From contig JAFAPL010000506.1 of assembly GCA_019247135.1 (NCBI GenBank), positions 1 through 8,147 of the forward strand: 8,147 nt of DNA, read 5' to 3'. The stretch comes from Chloroflexota bacterium. GTDB lineage: Bacteria > Chloroflexota > UBA6077 > CF-72. Shown one piece after another: positions 1 through 6,115 of the stretch; positions within the stretch are counted from its first letter, which is position 1; every line of letters starts with the position of its first letter. The notes under the pieces were generated by a model that was given only the letters and a program-made list of their open reading frames with translations, did not search any database and was not told where the DNA came from. The translations under genes were made by a program, and so were the position numbers.

Positions 1-62
1 AACGTGCCGCACAGATAGCACTTCAAATCAGCGAGAACAAACGTGCGGATAACTGGTTCCAT
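1..62 (-). CDS. 5' end of an unidentified gene with a CxxC motif (cut by left edge)
   Basis: Reading leftwards from an ATG at 62-60 there are 20 stop-free codons, beginning MEPVIRTF and containing CYLCG at residues 15-19. A good ribosome binding site, GGAGAG (complement of 71-76), lies 8 nt upstream, and this is the main reason to call it a gene start. CxxC followed by Gly is typical of half of a zinc ribbon or zinc knuckle, so a small zinc-binding protein is possible, but the second half lies outside the window and the function cannot be named. It points the same way as the upstream oxidoreductase, 100 bp away. A hairpin lies between them, so it is probably a separate transcript, though I found no clear promoter. 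A spurious short open frame remains possible. Confidence 0.5.
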   Translation of the reverse strand, partial: MEPVIRTFVLADLKCYLCGT

Positions 63-122
63 CGGGGCAACTCTCCAACTTCCAAGCCGGCCTGGTTCAA
101 GTGTGCCCGTGAGTCATTAAGG

Positions 123-159
123 CGGCCACAACACCGGGATAGAAATGTGTTAGTGGCCG
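123..159 (-). terminator. Probable transcription terminator hairpin after the oxidoreductase gene
   Basis: Positions 123-134 pair with 147-159 through 12 base pairs, interrupted only by a bulged A at 152, closing a 12-nt loop (135-146). The outer half of the stem is rich in G and C. It begins 4 nt past the oxidoreductase stop on the minus strand, the expected place for a terminator. The weak point is the tail: only a short TTAAT follows, after a few GC bases, not a real T run. It may act as a Rho-assisted or mRNA-stabilising 3' hairpin instead of a classical intrinsic terminator. Confidence 0.5.
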
Positions 160-162
160 GAA

Positions 163-1338
163 TCAAACGACGTTGTATTCACGGAGCCCACCGCGGTCGT
201 TCGCAAACCGCGCGGGATCCAACGGCTTGATGTCGATGGTGCTCGATTGGCCGTCGAGGATCACTTCGGCGAGCAGTTTCCCAGCGATCGGGCCGTGCAT
301 GAAGCCGTGGCCCGAGAAGCCCGTCAGCAGATAGGCGTTGTCCATGCTGGGCAGGCGGCCGATCAGCGGGTGCGCGTCCGGTGTCATCTCGTACAGCCCG
401 GCCCAGTGGCTGGTCAGGCCGGCCTGTTCCAACAGCGGCAACCGCCGAACCGCGGCCTCGAGATGCACCTGCTCCCATGCCAGATCGACCGACTCGTCGA
501 ACCCGGGTGGCTCCGCGTGATTCGCCATGCCCGTGAGAACGCCTGGCCCTTCACGATGAAAATACAGACCCGTGGCGAAGTCGATCACGAACGGGAAATC
601 GGGTGGCACCTGCGGCAGCGGCGTCGTCACCAGCATCTGGCGTCGCAGCGGCTGGACGTTCAGATCGACACCGAGCATTCGCCCGACGCTCGCCGACCAC
701 GGGCCCGCGGCGATCACCACGGCGCCCGCTGCTATTTCGCCCTGTGACGTTACGACCGTTGCCACTCGCTCAGCCTGCACGCGCAGGTCGCTGACTTCGA
801 CGGTCGTCAGCATCGTTGCACCGAGGCGTCGCGCGCCGCTGACGTAGCCGTTCACCACGCTGCTTGGGTCGCACAACCCGTCGCGCCCGTAAAACGTGCC
901 GGCGACGACGTCGTCCAGGCATAGCAACGGCAGACGTCGCCGGACCTCGTCCGGTTCGAGCCACTCTGTTTGGACGCCCAGGCGCCGCTGCAACTCGACG
1001 TTGCGTCGAAACGCCTCGACGTCTTCCGCTCGCGTCAGGATGAACAGGTAGCCGCACTGGCGCAGTCCGATGTCCTGCCCGAGTTCCCTCGGAAACGCCT
1101 CCAGCATGCGGATGCTTGCCCGTGACAGTCGGATGTTTATCTCGGTGCCGAACTGGTGGCGGACGCCGCCCGCGCACTTACCGGTCGCACCCTGTCCGAA
1201 AACATCGCCGCGCTCGAGCACCAGCACGTCGCGCATGCCCCGCAGCGCCAGGTGATACGCGAGGCTGGCGCCCATCACGCCGCCGCCGATGACCACTACG
1301 TCTGCCGAACGGGGCAATGCGCTTGCAGCCACGGCCAT
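163..1338 (-). CDS. FAD-dependent oxidoreductase, DAO family (sarcosine oxidase beta-like)
   Basis: A 391-residue flavoenzyme of the D-amino-acid oxidase (DAO) fold. Members oxidise the C-N bond of secondary or tertiary amines such as sarcosine, dimethylglycine or proline. The Rossmann motif VIGGGVMG is at residues 16-23, with the ribose-binding Glu at 42 (LER). A GxRHQFGT stretch (about 58-65) is typical of the sarcosine oxidase beta-like group. The C-terminal signature runs from AGLYEMTPDAHPLIG (313-327) to GFSGHGFMHGP (340-350), where the fold closes over FAD. The length is normal for a single-subunit member and there is no signal peptide. I chose the ATG at 1338, 12 codons before the Rossmann strand. 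An upstream ATG at 1401 would overlap the start of the divergent gene and add an unrelated tail. No obvious Shine-Dalgarno sequence precedes 1338. No other sarcosine oxidase subunit or folate enzyme is nearby, so the substrate is unknown. Confidence 0.9.
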   Translation of the reverse strand: MAVAASALPRSADVVVIGGGVMGASLAYHLALRGMRDVLVLERGDVFGQGATGKCAGGVRHQFGTEINIRLSRASIRMLEAFPRELGQDIGLRQCGYLFILTRAEDVEAFRRNVELQRRLGVQTEWLEPDEVRRRLPLLCLDDVVAGTFYGRDGLCDPSSVVNGYVSGARRLGATMLTTVEVSDLRVQAERVATVVTSQGEIAAGAVVIAAGPWSASVGRMLGVDLNVQPLRRQMLVTTPLPQVPPDFPFVIDFATGLYFHREGPGVLTGMANHAEPPGFDESVDLAWEQVHLEAAVRRLPLLEQAGLTSHWAGLYEMTPDAHPLIGRLPSMDNAYLLTGFSGHGFMHGPIAGKLLAEVILDGQSSTIDIKPLDPARFANDRGGLREYNVV

Positions 1339-1382
1339 ACCGTACCCTGAGGCGCGCAACCCGCGAAGGAGTCCGCCTACCC
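1339..1382. promoter_or_regulatory. 44-bp divergent gap with the RBS of the secreted protein
   Basis: The whole space between two divergent start codons is 44 bp. On the plus strand AAGGAG at 1366-1371 is a good Shine-Dalgarno sequence 11 nt before the ATG at 1383. No convincing -35/-10 pair fits in the gap on either strand. Both promoters therefore probably lie inside the first codons of the opposite gene, or transcription is leaderless or uses non-consensus elements. Confidence 0.45.
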
Positions 1383-2213
1383 ATGAGCCGCCTGCTGGCA
1401 TGCATCGTGTTCGTCGCCTTTTTGGTCGCTGTGCTGGCTCAGTCCACGTCCGCCGACACGCTCCCTGGCGCGGGCGGCTGGGCTCCGGCGGCGGGTGCGG
1501 TGGGAGACAATACGTACGAAGGATTCATCGACCAGCCGCAGGCTGGCGCAAGCATCGCATCTGGCGCACCGTTCCAGGTGAGTGGCTGGGTGGTCGACAT
1601 GTCCGCCGAGGGGTGGGCCGGCATCGCCAGTGTGGACGTGGTGCTTGGCTCGACCGTGGTCGCCCACGGCATCGCCGGTCTGAGTCGGCCCGACGTGGCC
1701 AACGTGACCGGCAATGGATACTGGGCGAACTCGGGTTTCGACGCTGTAGTCCCTGCCGGAGCGGTACCGGCCGGCACGCAGACGCTGACGGTTCTCGCAA
1801 ACACGCCGGCCAAAGGCTCATGGTCGAGCCAGGTCACGGTGAATGTCGGCGCCGGCGCGGCTACGTCGTCCGCCCCGAGCGGGCTCGTGCTGACGATCAA
1901 CACGCCGGGTGTGAACGAGGACGTGCTCGCGAACAACAACGGGACGGTGAACGGCTCGGCCTACGACACGCGCACACGCCCGGAGTTGGGCACGGGTGTG
2001 GACCGCGTCCAGGCCTACCTTGACGCGCCACGCGGACAGGCAGGCAGCCACTTCCTCGGCGAGGCGACTGGCTTCCAGACGACGTGGAGCATCGGGTGGC
2101 AGCCCACCAAGTTTGACAGCGGCGAGCGACACCACGTCATGTGGGTGTACGCCCGCTCCGCGGTGACCGGCGAGGAGGTCGTTCAAACGCGGGAGTTCAA
2201 CATCACCCACTGA
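1383..2213 (+). CDS. Secreted protein with two Ig-like beta-sandwich domains
   Basis: A 276-residue exported protein of unknown function. Residues 1-24 form a signal peptide: MSRLL, then a hydrophobic core, then STSA before a likely signal peptidase I site at SA|DT. No lipobox Cys follows, so it is probably released or loosely attached. Two similar modules follow, about 43-155 and 168-274. The first has GFIDQPQAGASIASG, then SGWVVD, a SVDVVLG strand, an SRPDVANVTG loop and a TLTVLAN strand. This layout matches Ig-like or cell-surface repeats common in Chloroflexota exoproteins. The second repeats the order (INTPGVNEDVLANN, GSAYD, GVDRVQAYLD) with a more divergent end. A Gly/Ala/Ser linker joins them. 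There is no enzymatic motif, sortase signal or C-terminal membrane segment. I chose the ATG at 1383 because of its RBS and because it starts exactly at the signal peptide. The NIPSNAP gene follows after 14 bp, suggesting co-transcription. Confidence 0.8.
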   Translation: MSRLLACIVFVAFLVAVLAQSTSADTLPGAGGWAPAAGAVGDNTYEGFIDQPQAGASIASGAPFQVSGWVVDMSAEGWAGIASVDVVLGSTVVAHGIAGLSRPDVANVTGNGYWANSGFDAVVPAGAVPAGTQTLTVLANTPAKGSWSSQVTVNVGAGAATSSAPSGLVLTINTPGVNEDVLANNNGTVNGSAYDTRTRPELGTGVDRVQAYLDAPRGQAGSHFLGEATGFQTTWSIGWQPTKFDSGERHHVMWVYARSAVTGEEVVQTREFNITH

Positions 2214-2227
2214 TCAGCGGAGGTTTG

Positions 2228-2554
2228 ATGGCGTTGTTCGAGTATCGCGTGTACGAAACAATTCCCGGTCGGCTGCCGGCGCTGAACAAGCGCTTCCAGA
2301 CGATGACGCTCGGGCACTTTCGAAACCACGGCATCGGCGTGGTCGGCTTCTGGGAGGCGCTGGTTGGCACGAGCAACGAGCTCCACTACATCCTGAAGTT
2401 TGACGACATGGCGCACCGCGAACGGGCCTGGAACGCATTTCAGGCAGACCCGAACTGGCAGCGCGACCGCGCCGAAACAGAGAAGGACGGTCTGATCGTG
2501 GCGCGCGTGAGGAATCAGTTCTGGCGCGCTACGGAGTACTCGCCGCTTCAATAA
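2228..2554 (+). CDS. NIPSNAP family protein
   Basis: A 108-residue protein that fits the NIPSNAP family, small dimeric alpha/beta-barrel (ferredoxin-like) proteins. The start, FEYRVYETIPGRLPALNKRF, is the characteristic N-terminal strand and helix, in which a strand ends before a PGR turn. Further on come GFWEALVGTSNELHYILKF (40-58), the family's 'G.W....G..n...y...y' core, and then the W/R-rich helix RERAWNAFQADPNWQ (64-78). Bacterial members have no agreed reaction; some sit near oxidoreductases or monooxygenase-like genes. The start is set by a strong RBS, GGAGG at 2219-2223, 4 nt before the ATG. No export signal is present, so the product is cytoplasmic, unlike its secreted operon partner. 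The last 26 bp overlap the end of the opposing dehydratase gene. Confidence 0.88.
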   Translation: MALFEYRVYETIPGRLPALNKRFQTMTLGHFRNHGIGVVGFWEALVGTSNELHYILKFDDMAHRERAWNAFQADPNWQRDRAETEKDGLIVARVRNQFWRATEYSPLQ

Positions 2555-3473
2555 ACACGGTTTCGTGCAGCACGCGCGCCGCGACGTTTCGGCCGGTCAG
2601 CAGGATCACGAGCGGTCTCGGAGCATTCAGCCGGCCGGTTAGAAGCGCGGCCACACCGACGGCCGCCGAGCCCTCCACGAGGACGTGTTCGCGCTCGATC
2701 AGAAAGCGCATGGCGCGTGCGATGTCATCCTCTTCGACGAGCACGATCTCGCGCAGATGCCGGCGGACCAGGTCGAACGTCATCGACCCGGGCTCGACGT
2801 TGCCGGAAAGTCCATCGGCCAACGAATCATGTACATCGACCGTGACCAGGCGACGCTCGCGGAATGCCGCGTACAGCGCGGGCGACGCCGTCGATTGCGC
2901 ACCCAGCACGGTCACGCCCTCGGCGGCGACGCCGATCCCACTGCTCAGGCCGCCGCCGCCAACGGGCACCACGATGGTCCTGGTCTCCGGCAGGTCCTGG
3001 AGGATCTCCAACGCGATGGTGCCCCCGCCAGCAATGACGGCTGGATCGTTGTACGCCGAAACGAACGGAAGCTTGCGCTGCCTGGAGAGGTCTCGACCCG
3101 CGAGCTCGGCTTCGTCATACGTAGCGCCGCGCAGCAGGAGCTCGGCACCCGAGTCTCTCAGCGCTTCGATCTTCGCCGGTGAGGCTGTTTCTGGCAGGAC
3201 GACAGTCGCTCGCTTGTTCAGGAGGGCTGCTGCTCGCGCGACACCGAGGCCGTGATTCCCGGCGGACACCGTCACGACGTGCGAGGCGCCCAGCGTTAGC
3301 AGCGCGTTCAGCGCACCGCGCAGCTTGAACGAGCCGGTCTTTTGAAAGCATTCGTACTTCAGGAATACGTCGGCGCCACACGCATGGGAGCGCTCCAGCG
3401 GCGTGCGGACGATAAATGGCGCGATCCGCTCCGCAGCCGCGCGCACGTCGTCGATGGTTACGGCCGCGCGCAT
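2529..3473 (-). CDS. PLP-dependent threonine/serine dehydratase
   Basis: A 314-residue fold-type II PLP enzyme of the threonine/serine dehydratase group, which removes water from L-threonine or L-serine to give a 2-oxo acid and ammonia. KTGSFKLRGA (45-54) contains the Schiff-base lysine K50. SAGNHG (70-75) is the substrate carboxylate loop. VGGGGL (171-176) is the PLP phosphate-binding glycine loop. DGLSGNVEPGS (220-230) and EGSAAVG (267-273) are further family signatures. No C-terminal ACT domain follows, so it resembles the short catabolic form (or serine racemase and EutB-type hydroxyectoine dehydratases) and not the allosteric biosynthetic IlvA; no neighbour settles the substrate. The ATG at 3473 gives the canonical start (TIDDVRAAAERI). 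A frame reaching 3695 would run into the ligase gene and adds nothing family-like. No strong RBS precedes the start. The 3' end overlaps the NIPSNAP gene by 26 bp. Confidence 0.9.
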   Translation of the reverse strand: MRAAVTIDDVRAAAERIAPFIVRTPLERSHACGADVFLKYECFQKTGSFKLRGALNALLTLGASHVVTVSAGNHGLGVARAAALLNKRATVVLPETASPAKIEALRDSGAELLLRGATYDEAELAGRDLSRQRKLPFVSAYNDPAVIAGGGTIALEILQDLPETRTIVVPVGGGGLSSGIGVAAEGVTVLGAQSTASPALYAAFRERRLVTVDVHDSLADGLSGNVEPGSMTFDLVRRHLREIVLVEEDDIARAMRFLIEREHVLVEGSAAVGVAALLTGRLNAPRPLVILLTGRNVAARVLHETVFIEAASTP

Positions 3474-3552
3474 CTCAGTGCTCGTACCGTACTCGACCAG
3501 ACCGTCAGACGAGACAGGGAGCCCACGAGCACCGAGATACCATTCGGGGCCA
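3474..3552. promoter_or_regulatory. 79-bp divergent intergenic region, dehydratase / DNA ligase
   Basis: This gap must hold or border the promoters of both genes. I see no consensus -35/-10 pair on either strand. It contains two short direct repeats: CGTAC twice in tandem at 3483-3492, and CAGAC twice, 3 bp apart, around 3498-3510. Such short repeats are expected by chance fairly often. A weak GGGG at 3546-3549 is the only Shine-Dalgarno-like element before the ligase ATG. Confidence 0.35.
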
Positions 3553-5310
3553 ATGACTGCTACGCATGCGCTGCCGTTTAGCAGGATCAGCCAGGCGTTC
3601 GACGCGCTCGAAGGCACCTCGAGCCGCAAGCAACTGACCACCATCCTCGCCGACCTGCTCAAAGACGTCGACGCCGACGCCATCGCGCAAATCACGTACT
3701 TGATCCAGGGCCGAGTCGCGCCACTGTACGAGCCCGTCGAGTTCGGCCTGGGTGAGCGCTCGATCGAACGCGCGGTAGCCGAAGCGTATGGGCTCGAGCC
3801 GGGCGAGGTCCGTCAACGCTATGCCCGCACCGGCGACCTGGGCCTGGTGGTCGCCGATGTCGCGGCCGAGTCAGCTGAGCCGTCCAACTTATCGGTGCAG
3901 CACGTGTTCAATGAGCTGCTCCAGATCGCCAACACCAGCGGCTCCGGCAGCGGCGAACGCAAGCTCGCGCTCCTGCGCGGTCTCCTCCACGCGCTGGACC
4001 CGATCTCGGCCAAGCACCTGGTCCGCATTCCGCTGGGTAACAACCGCCTGGGCGTGGGTGACGCGACGATCCTGGCGGCGTTCAACGAGGCCCGCCTGTC
4101 TGGGACCAAAGCCGACCAGCTGATTCTTGAAGACGCCTATAACCGGACCTCGGATCTCGGACTGGTCGCACAAACATTGTGGGCACGCGGTGTGGGCGGG
4201 CTGCGTGAGCTGCAGGTCACCGTCGGCCGCCCAATCCGACCCCAACTGGCTGAACGCCTCCCGGATGTGCCTAGCCTGCTCGACAAGCTGGGCGGGCGTG
4301 CGCATGCGCAACGGAAATTCGATGGCGTGCGCGTTCAGCTCCACCTGGACCGAACCCAGCCAGAAGGCCACCAGGTCCGCTTGTTCTCCCGCAGTCTGGA
4401 GGACATGACCGGCATGTTCCCCGAGCTCGTCGACGGCGTGCTGAAACAGGTGGAGGCCAAGACGGCGATCCTGGATTCAGAAGCGCTCGCCTTCAATCCG
4501 TTGTCCGAGGAATTTCTGCCCTTCCAGGAAACAACACGCCGTCGTAGAAAGCATGGCATCGACGACCTCGCCACCGAGCTGCCACTTAAGGCGATGGTCT
4601 TCGATGCGATGTACCGCGACGGACAACCGCTCCTCGACAAACCATTGATGGAGCGCCTTGAGACGCTCCAGGCCATGGTGCGTGGCACGGACGTGCTGCA
4701 AGCGGAGGACGGTGTGGTGATCGATGATGCCCAACGACTGGACGTGTTGTTCGAAGACGCACTCGAGCGTGGCCTCGAAGGCCTGGTCGTCAAACGCCTG
4801 GATTCGCCCTACCAGGCTGGGGCAAGAAACTTCAATTGGGTCAAACTGAAAAGACATTCTCGCGGTGCGCTCGAGGACACAGTTGACTGCGTCCTGCTCG
4901 GCTATTTCGTTGGTCGCGGCAAACGCGTCGGACTTGGCGTGGGTGCACTACTCGTCGGGGTCTATGACGCGGACTCCGACGAATTCAAAACGGTCACCAA
5001 AATCGGCACCGGATTGAGCGACGAGCAATGGCGCGAAGTCGGCGAGCGCGCCGCAGCATTTCGGTCCGACGATCGTCCGGCGCGTGTCAGCTCGAAGATC
5101 ACGCCGAGTGTGTGGCTGGAACCGAAAATCGTCGTGGAGGTACTCGCCGACGAGATTACGGTTTCCCCCAATCACACAGCCGGATACGCGTTGCGCTTCC
5201 CGCGTGTTATCCGCTTCCGCGAGGCCGATAAACGTCCCGAGGACGCGACGACCCTGTCCGAACTCGTAGAGCTCTTTCAAGCCCAACGGGGCGCGCGCGC
5301 TGAGCAATGA
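3553..5310 (+). CDS. lig: ATP-dependent DNA ligase, archaeal-type
   Basis: A 585-residue enzyme that seals nicks in duplex DNA using ATP through a lysyl-AMP intermediate. The order is an N-terminal helical DNA-binding domain (about 8-200), the nucleotidyltransferase domain (about 215-440) and a C-terminal OB-fold (about 441-575). The catalytic lysine is K255 in KFDG (motif I, 255-258). FSRSLEDMT (278-286) is motif III, LDSEALAF (307-314) is IIIa with its Glu at 310, EGLVVKR (409-415) is IV, and NWVKLKR (428-434) is V. FPRVIRFREADKRPEDA (549-565) covers motif VI. All motifs are intact, and the length and domain order match archaeal LIG1-type ligases also found in several bacterial phyla. It is not a LigD fusion: no polymerase or phosphoesterase domain. 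It probably serves repair alongside a housekeeping NAD+-dependent LigA elsewhere. I chose the ATG at 3553 because the family begins there; an earlier in-frame ATG at 3403 lies inside the divergent dehydratase. The last 104 bp overlap the opposing permease gene. Confidence 0.95.
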   Translation: MTATHALPFSRISQAFDALEGTSSRKQLTTILADLLKDVDADAIAQITYLIQGRVAPLYEPVEFGLGERSIERAVAEAYGLEPGEVRQRYARTGDLGLVVADVAAESAEPSNLSVQHVFNELLQIANTSGSGSGERKLALLRGLLHALDPISAKHLVRIPLGNNRLGVGDATILAAFNEARLSGTKADQLILEDAYNRTSDLGLVAQTLWARGVGGLRELQVTVGRPIRPQLAERLPDVPSLLDKLGGRAHAQRKFDGVRVQLHLDRTQPEGHQVRLFSRSLEDMTGMFPELVDGVLKQVEAKTAILDSEALAFNPLSEEFLPFQETTRRRRKHGIDDLATELPLKAMVFDAMYRDGQPLLDKPLMERLETLQAMVRGTDVLQAEDGVVIDDAQRLDVLFEDALERGLEGLVVKRLDSPYQAGARNFNWVKLKRHSRGALEDTVDCVLLGYFVGRGKRVGLGVGALLVGVYDADSDEFKTVTKIGTGLSDEQWREVGERAAAFRSDDRPARVSSKITPSVWLEPKIVVEVLADEITVSPNHTAGYALRFPRVIRFREADKRPEDATTLSELVELFQAQRGARAEQ

Positions 5311-6115
5311 GGTACGCCGCGAACGCAAGCGTGGTGATGAAAAAGCTGGGCGGATAAGGCAGGTAAAAGCCGATCACCAGCCCAAGCCAGACACACAGGA
5401 TCGCGATCACGACCGCGTACAGAATGCTGTGCGAGGGTCGAGCGGTGACTTGCTGAGCTGTTGCCGCGGGCAGGATCAATAACGCAAAGATCAGCAACAC
5501 GCCAACCACCTGCACCGCGGTCGCGACCGCGAATCCGAGCAAAACCATGAACGCGATGCCCAGACCACGCACGGGCAATCCACGCGCCTCGGCAATCCCC
5601 GGATCCAGCGACGCGAACAGGAGTGGACGGTACATGGCGCCGACCGCAACCAGGTTGATCACGGCAAACACGACCACGAACCGCACGTCCGCTGGCGAGA
5701 TGGCAAGGATATTTCCGAACAGAATATTGACTGCTTCACCTGCCAGTTTCGTGGACACGGTCAGGAACAGCGACCCGAGCGCAAGCGAAAACGCGAGAGT
5801 TGCGCCAATCGCGACGTCGCGGCCGCGCAGCTTGTCGCCGAGTACGCCCATCAAAACGCCCGCGGCGCTGGTGAACGCCAGCAGGCCCAGAAATAGATCC
5901 TGGCCGATGAGAACAGCTCCGGTGGCGCCGGCGAATCCGCTGTGTGACAGTGCCTCCGTCGCAAACGCGAGCCGACGCAATACGACGAAGTAGCCCACCA
6001 CGCCCGCCATAATCGCCACGATCGTGCCTGCCACGAAGGCATTCTGCATAAAGCCGTAGCTGAGCATGTCGCCCACGTCCTGGGCGAGATTCCAGGTGGG
6101 GCCGTCGAACGTCAC
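5207..6115 (-). CDS. Metal ABC transporter permease (ZnuB/MntB family)
   Basis: A 302-residue membrane subunit of an ABC-3 family importer for zinc or manganese. About seven or eight hydrophobic segments are visible, near residues 24-46, 59-95, 102-122, 144-163, 186-216, 229-252 and 257-272. EALSHSGFAG (54-63) is the family's conserved ALSH motif. DPGIAEARGLPVRGL (171-185) is the cytoplasmic loop that contacts the ATPase. VVGVLLIFALLILPAATA (203-220) is the signature late helix. The start is GTG at 6115, overlapping the TGA of the binding-protein gene by 4 bp, which implies translational coupling; no Shine-Dalgarno sequence is visible because a 9-bp repeat occupies the site. An internal ATG at 6067 (residue 17) is a weaker alternative. 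The protein ends with a basic tail of about 30 residues after the last helix, encoded antisense to the ligase C-terminus. No ATPase gene follows. The metal is unproven. Confidence 0.93.
   Translation of the reverse strand: MTFDGPTWNLAQDVGDMLSYGFMQNAFVAGTIVAIMAGVVGYFVVLRRLAFATEALSHSGFAGATGAVLIGQDLFLGLLAFTSAAGVLMGVLGDKLRGRDVAIGATLAFSLALGSLFLTVSTKLAGEAVNILFGNILAISPADVRFVVVFAVINLVAVGAMYRPLLFASLDPGIAEARGLPVRGLGIAFMVLLGFAVATAVQVVGVLLIFALLILPAATAQQVTARPSHSILYAVVIAILCVWLGLVIGFYLPYPPSFFITTLAFAAYLIAQRARPVGLERALRVRTGSSRPRDVYRPRGSG

Noticed and set aside
1439..1939. 166-codon minus-strand frame inside the secreted Ig-like gene
   Set aside because: The plus frame has a signal peptide, two related modules and an RBS. 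The minus frame has none of these.
2555..2570. Mini-hairpin CACG-GTTT-CGTG as a two-way terminator at the NIPSNAP/dehydratase junction
   Set aside because: A 4-bp stem without a T tract is too weak to be supported, and it lies inside the dehydratase coding sequence.
3483..3510. Short direct repeats CGTAC-CGTAC and CAGAC-N3-CAGAC in the divergent gap
   Set aside because: Five-base repeats arise often by chance, and their placement matches no promoter or known operator.
5291..5300. Alternating (GC)5 run, a possible Z-DNA-forming tract
   Set aside because: Too short to mean much in GC-rich DNA, and explained by Gly-Ala-Arg-Ala codons at the ligase C-terminus.
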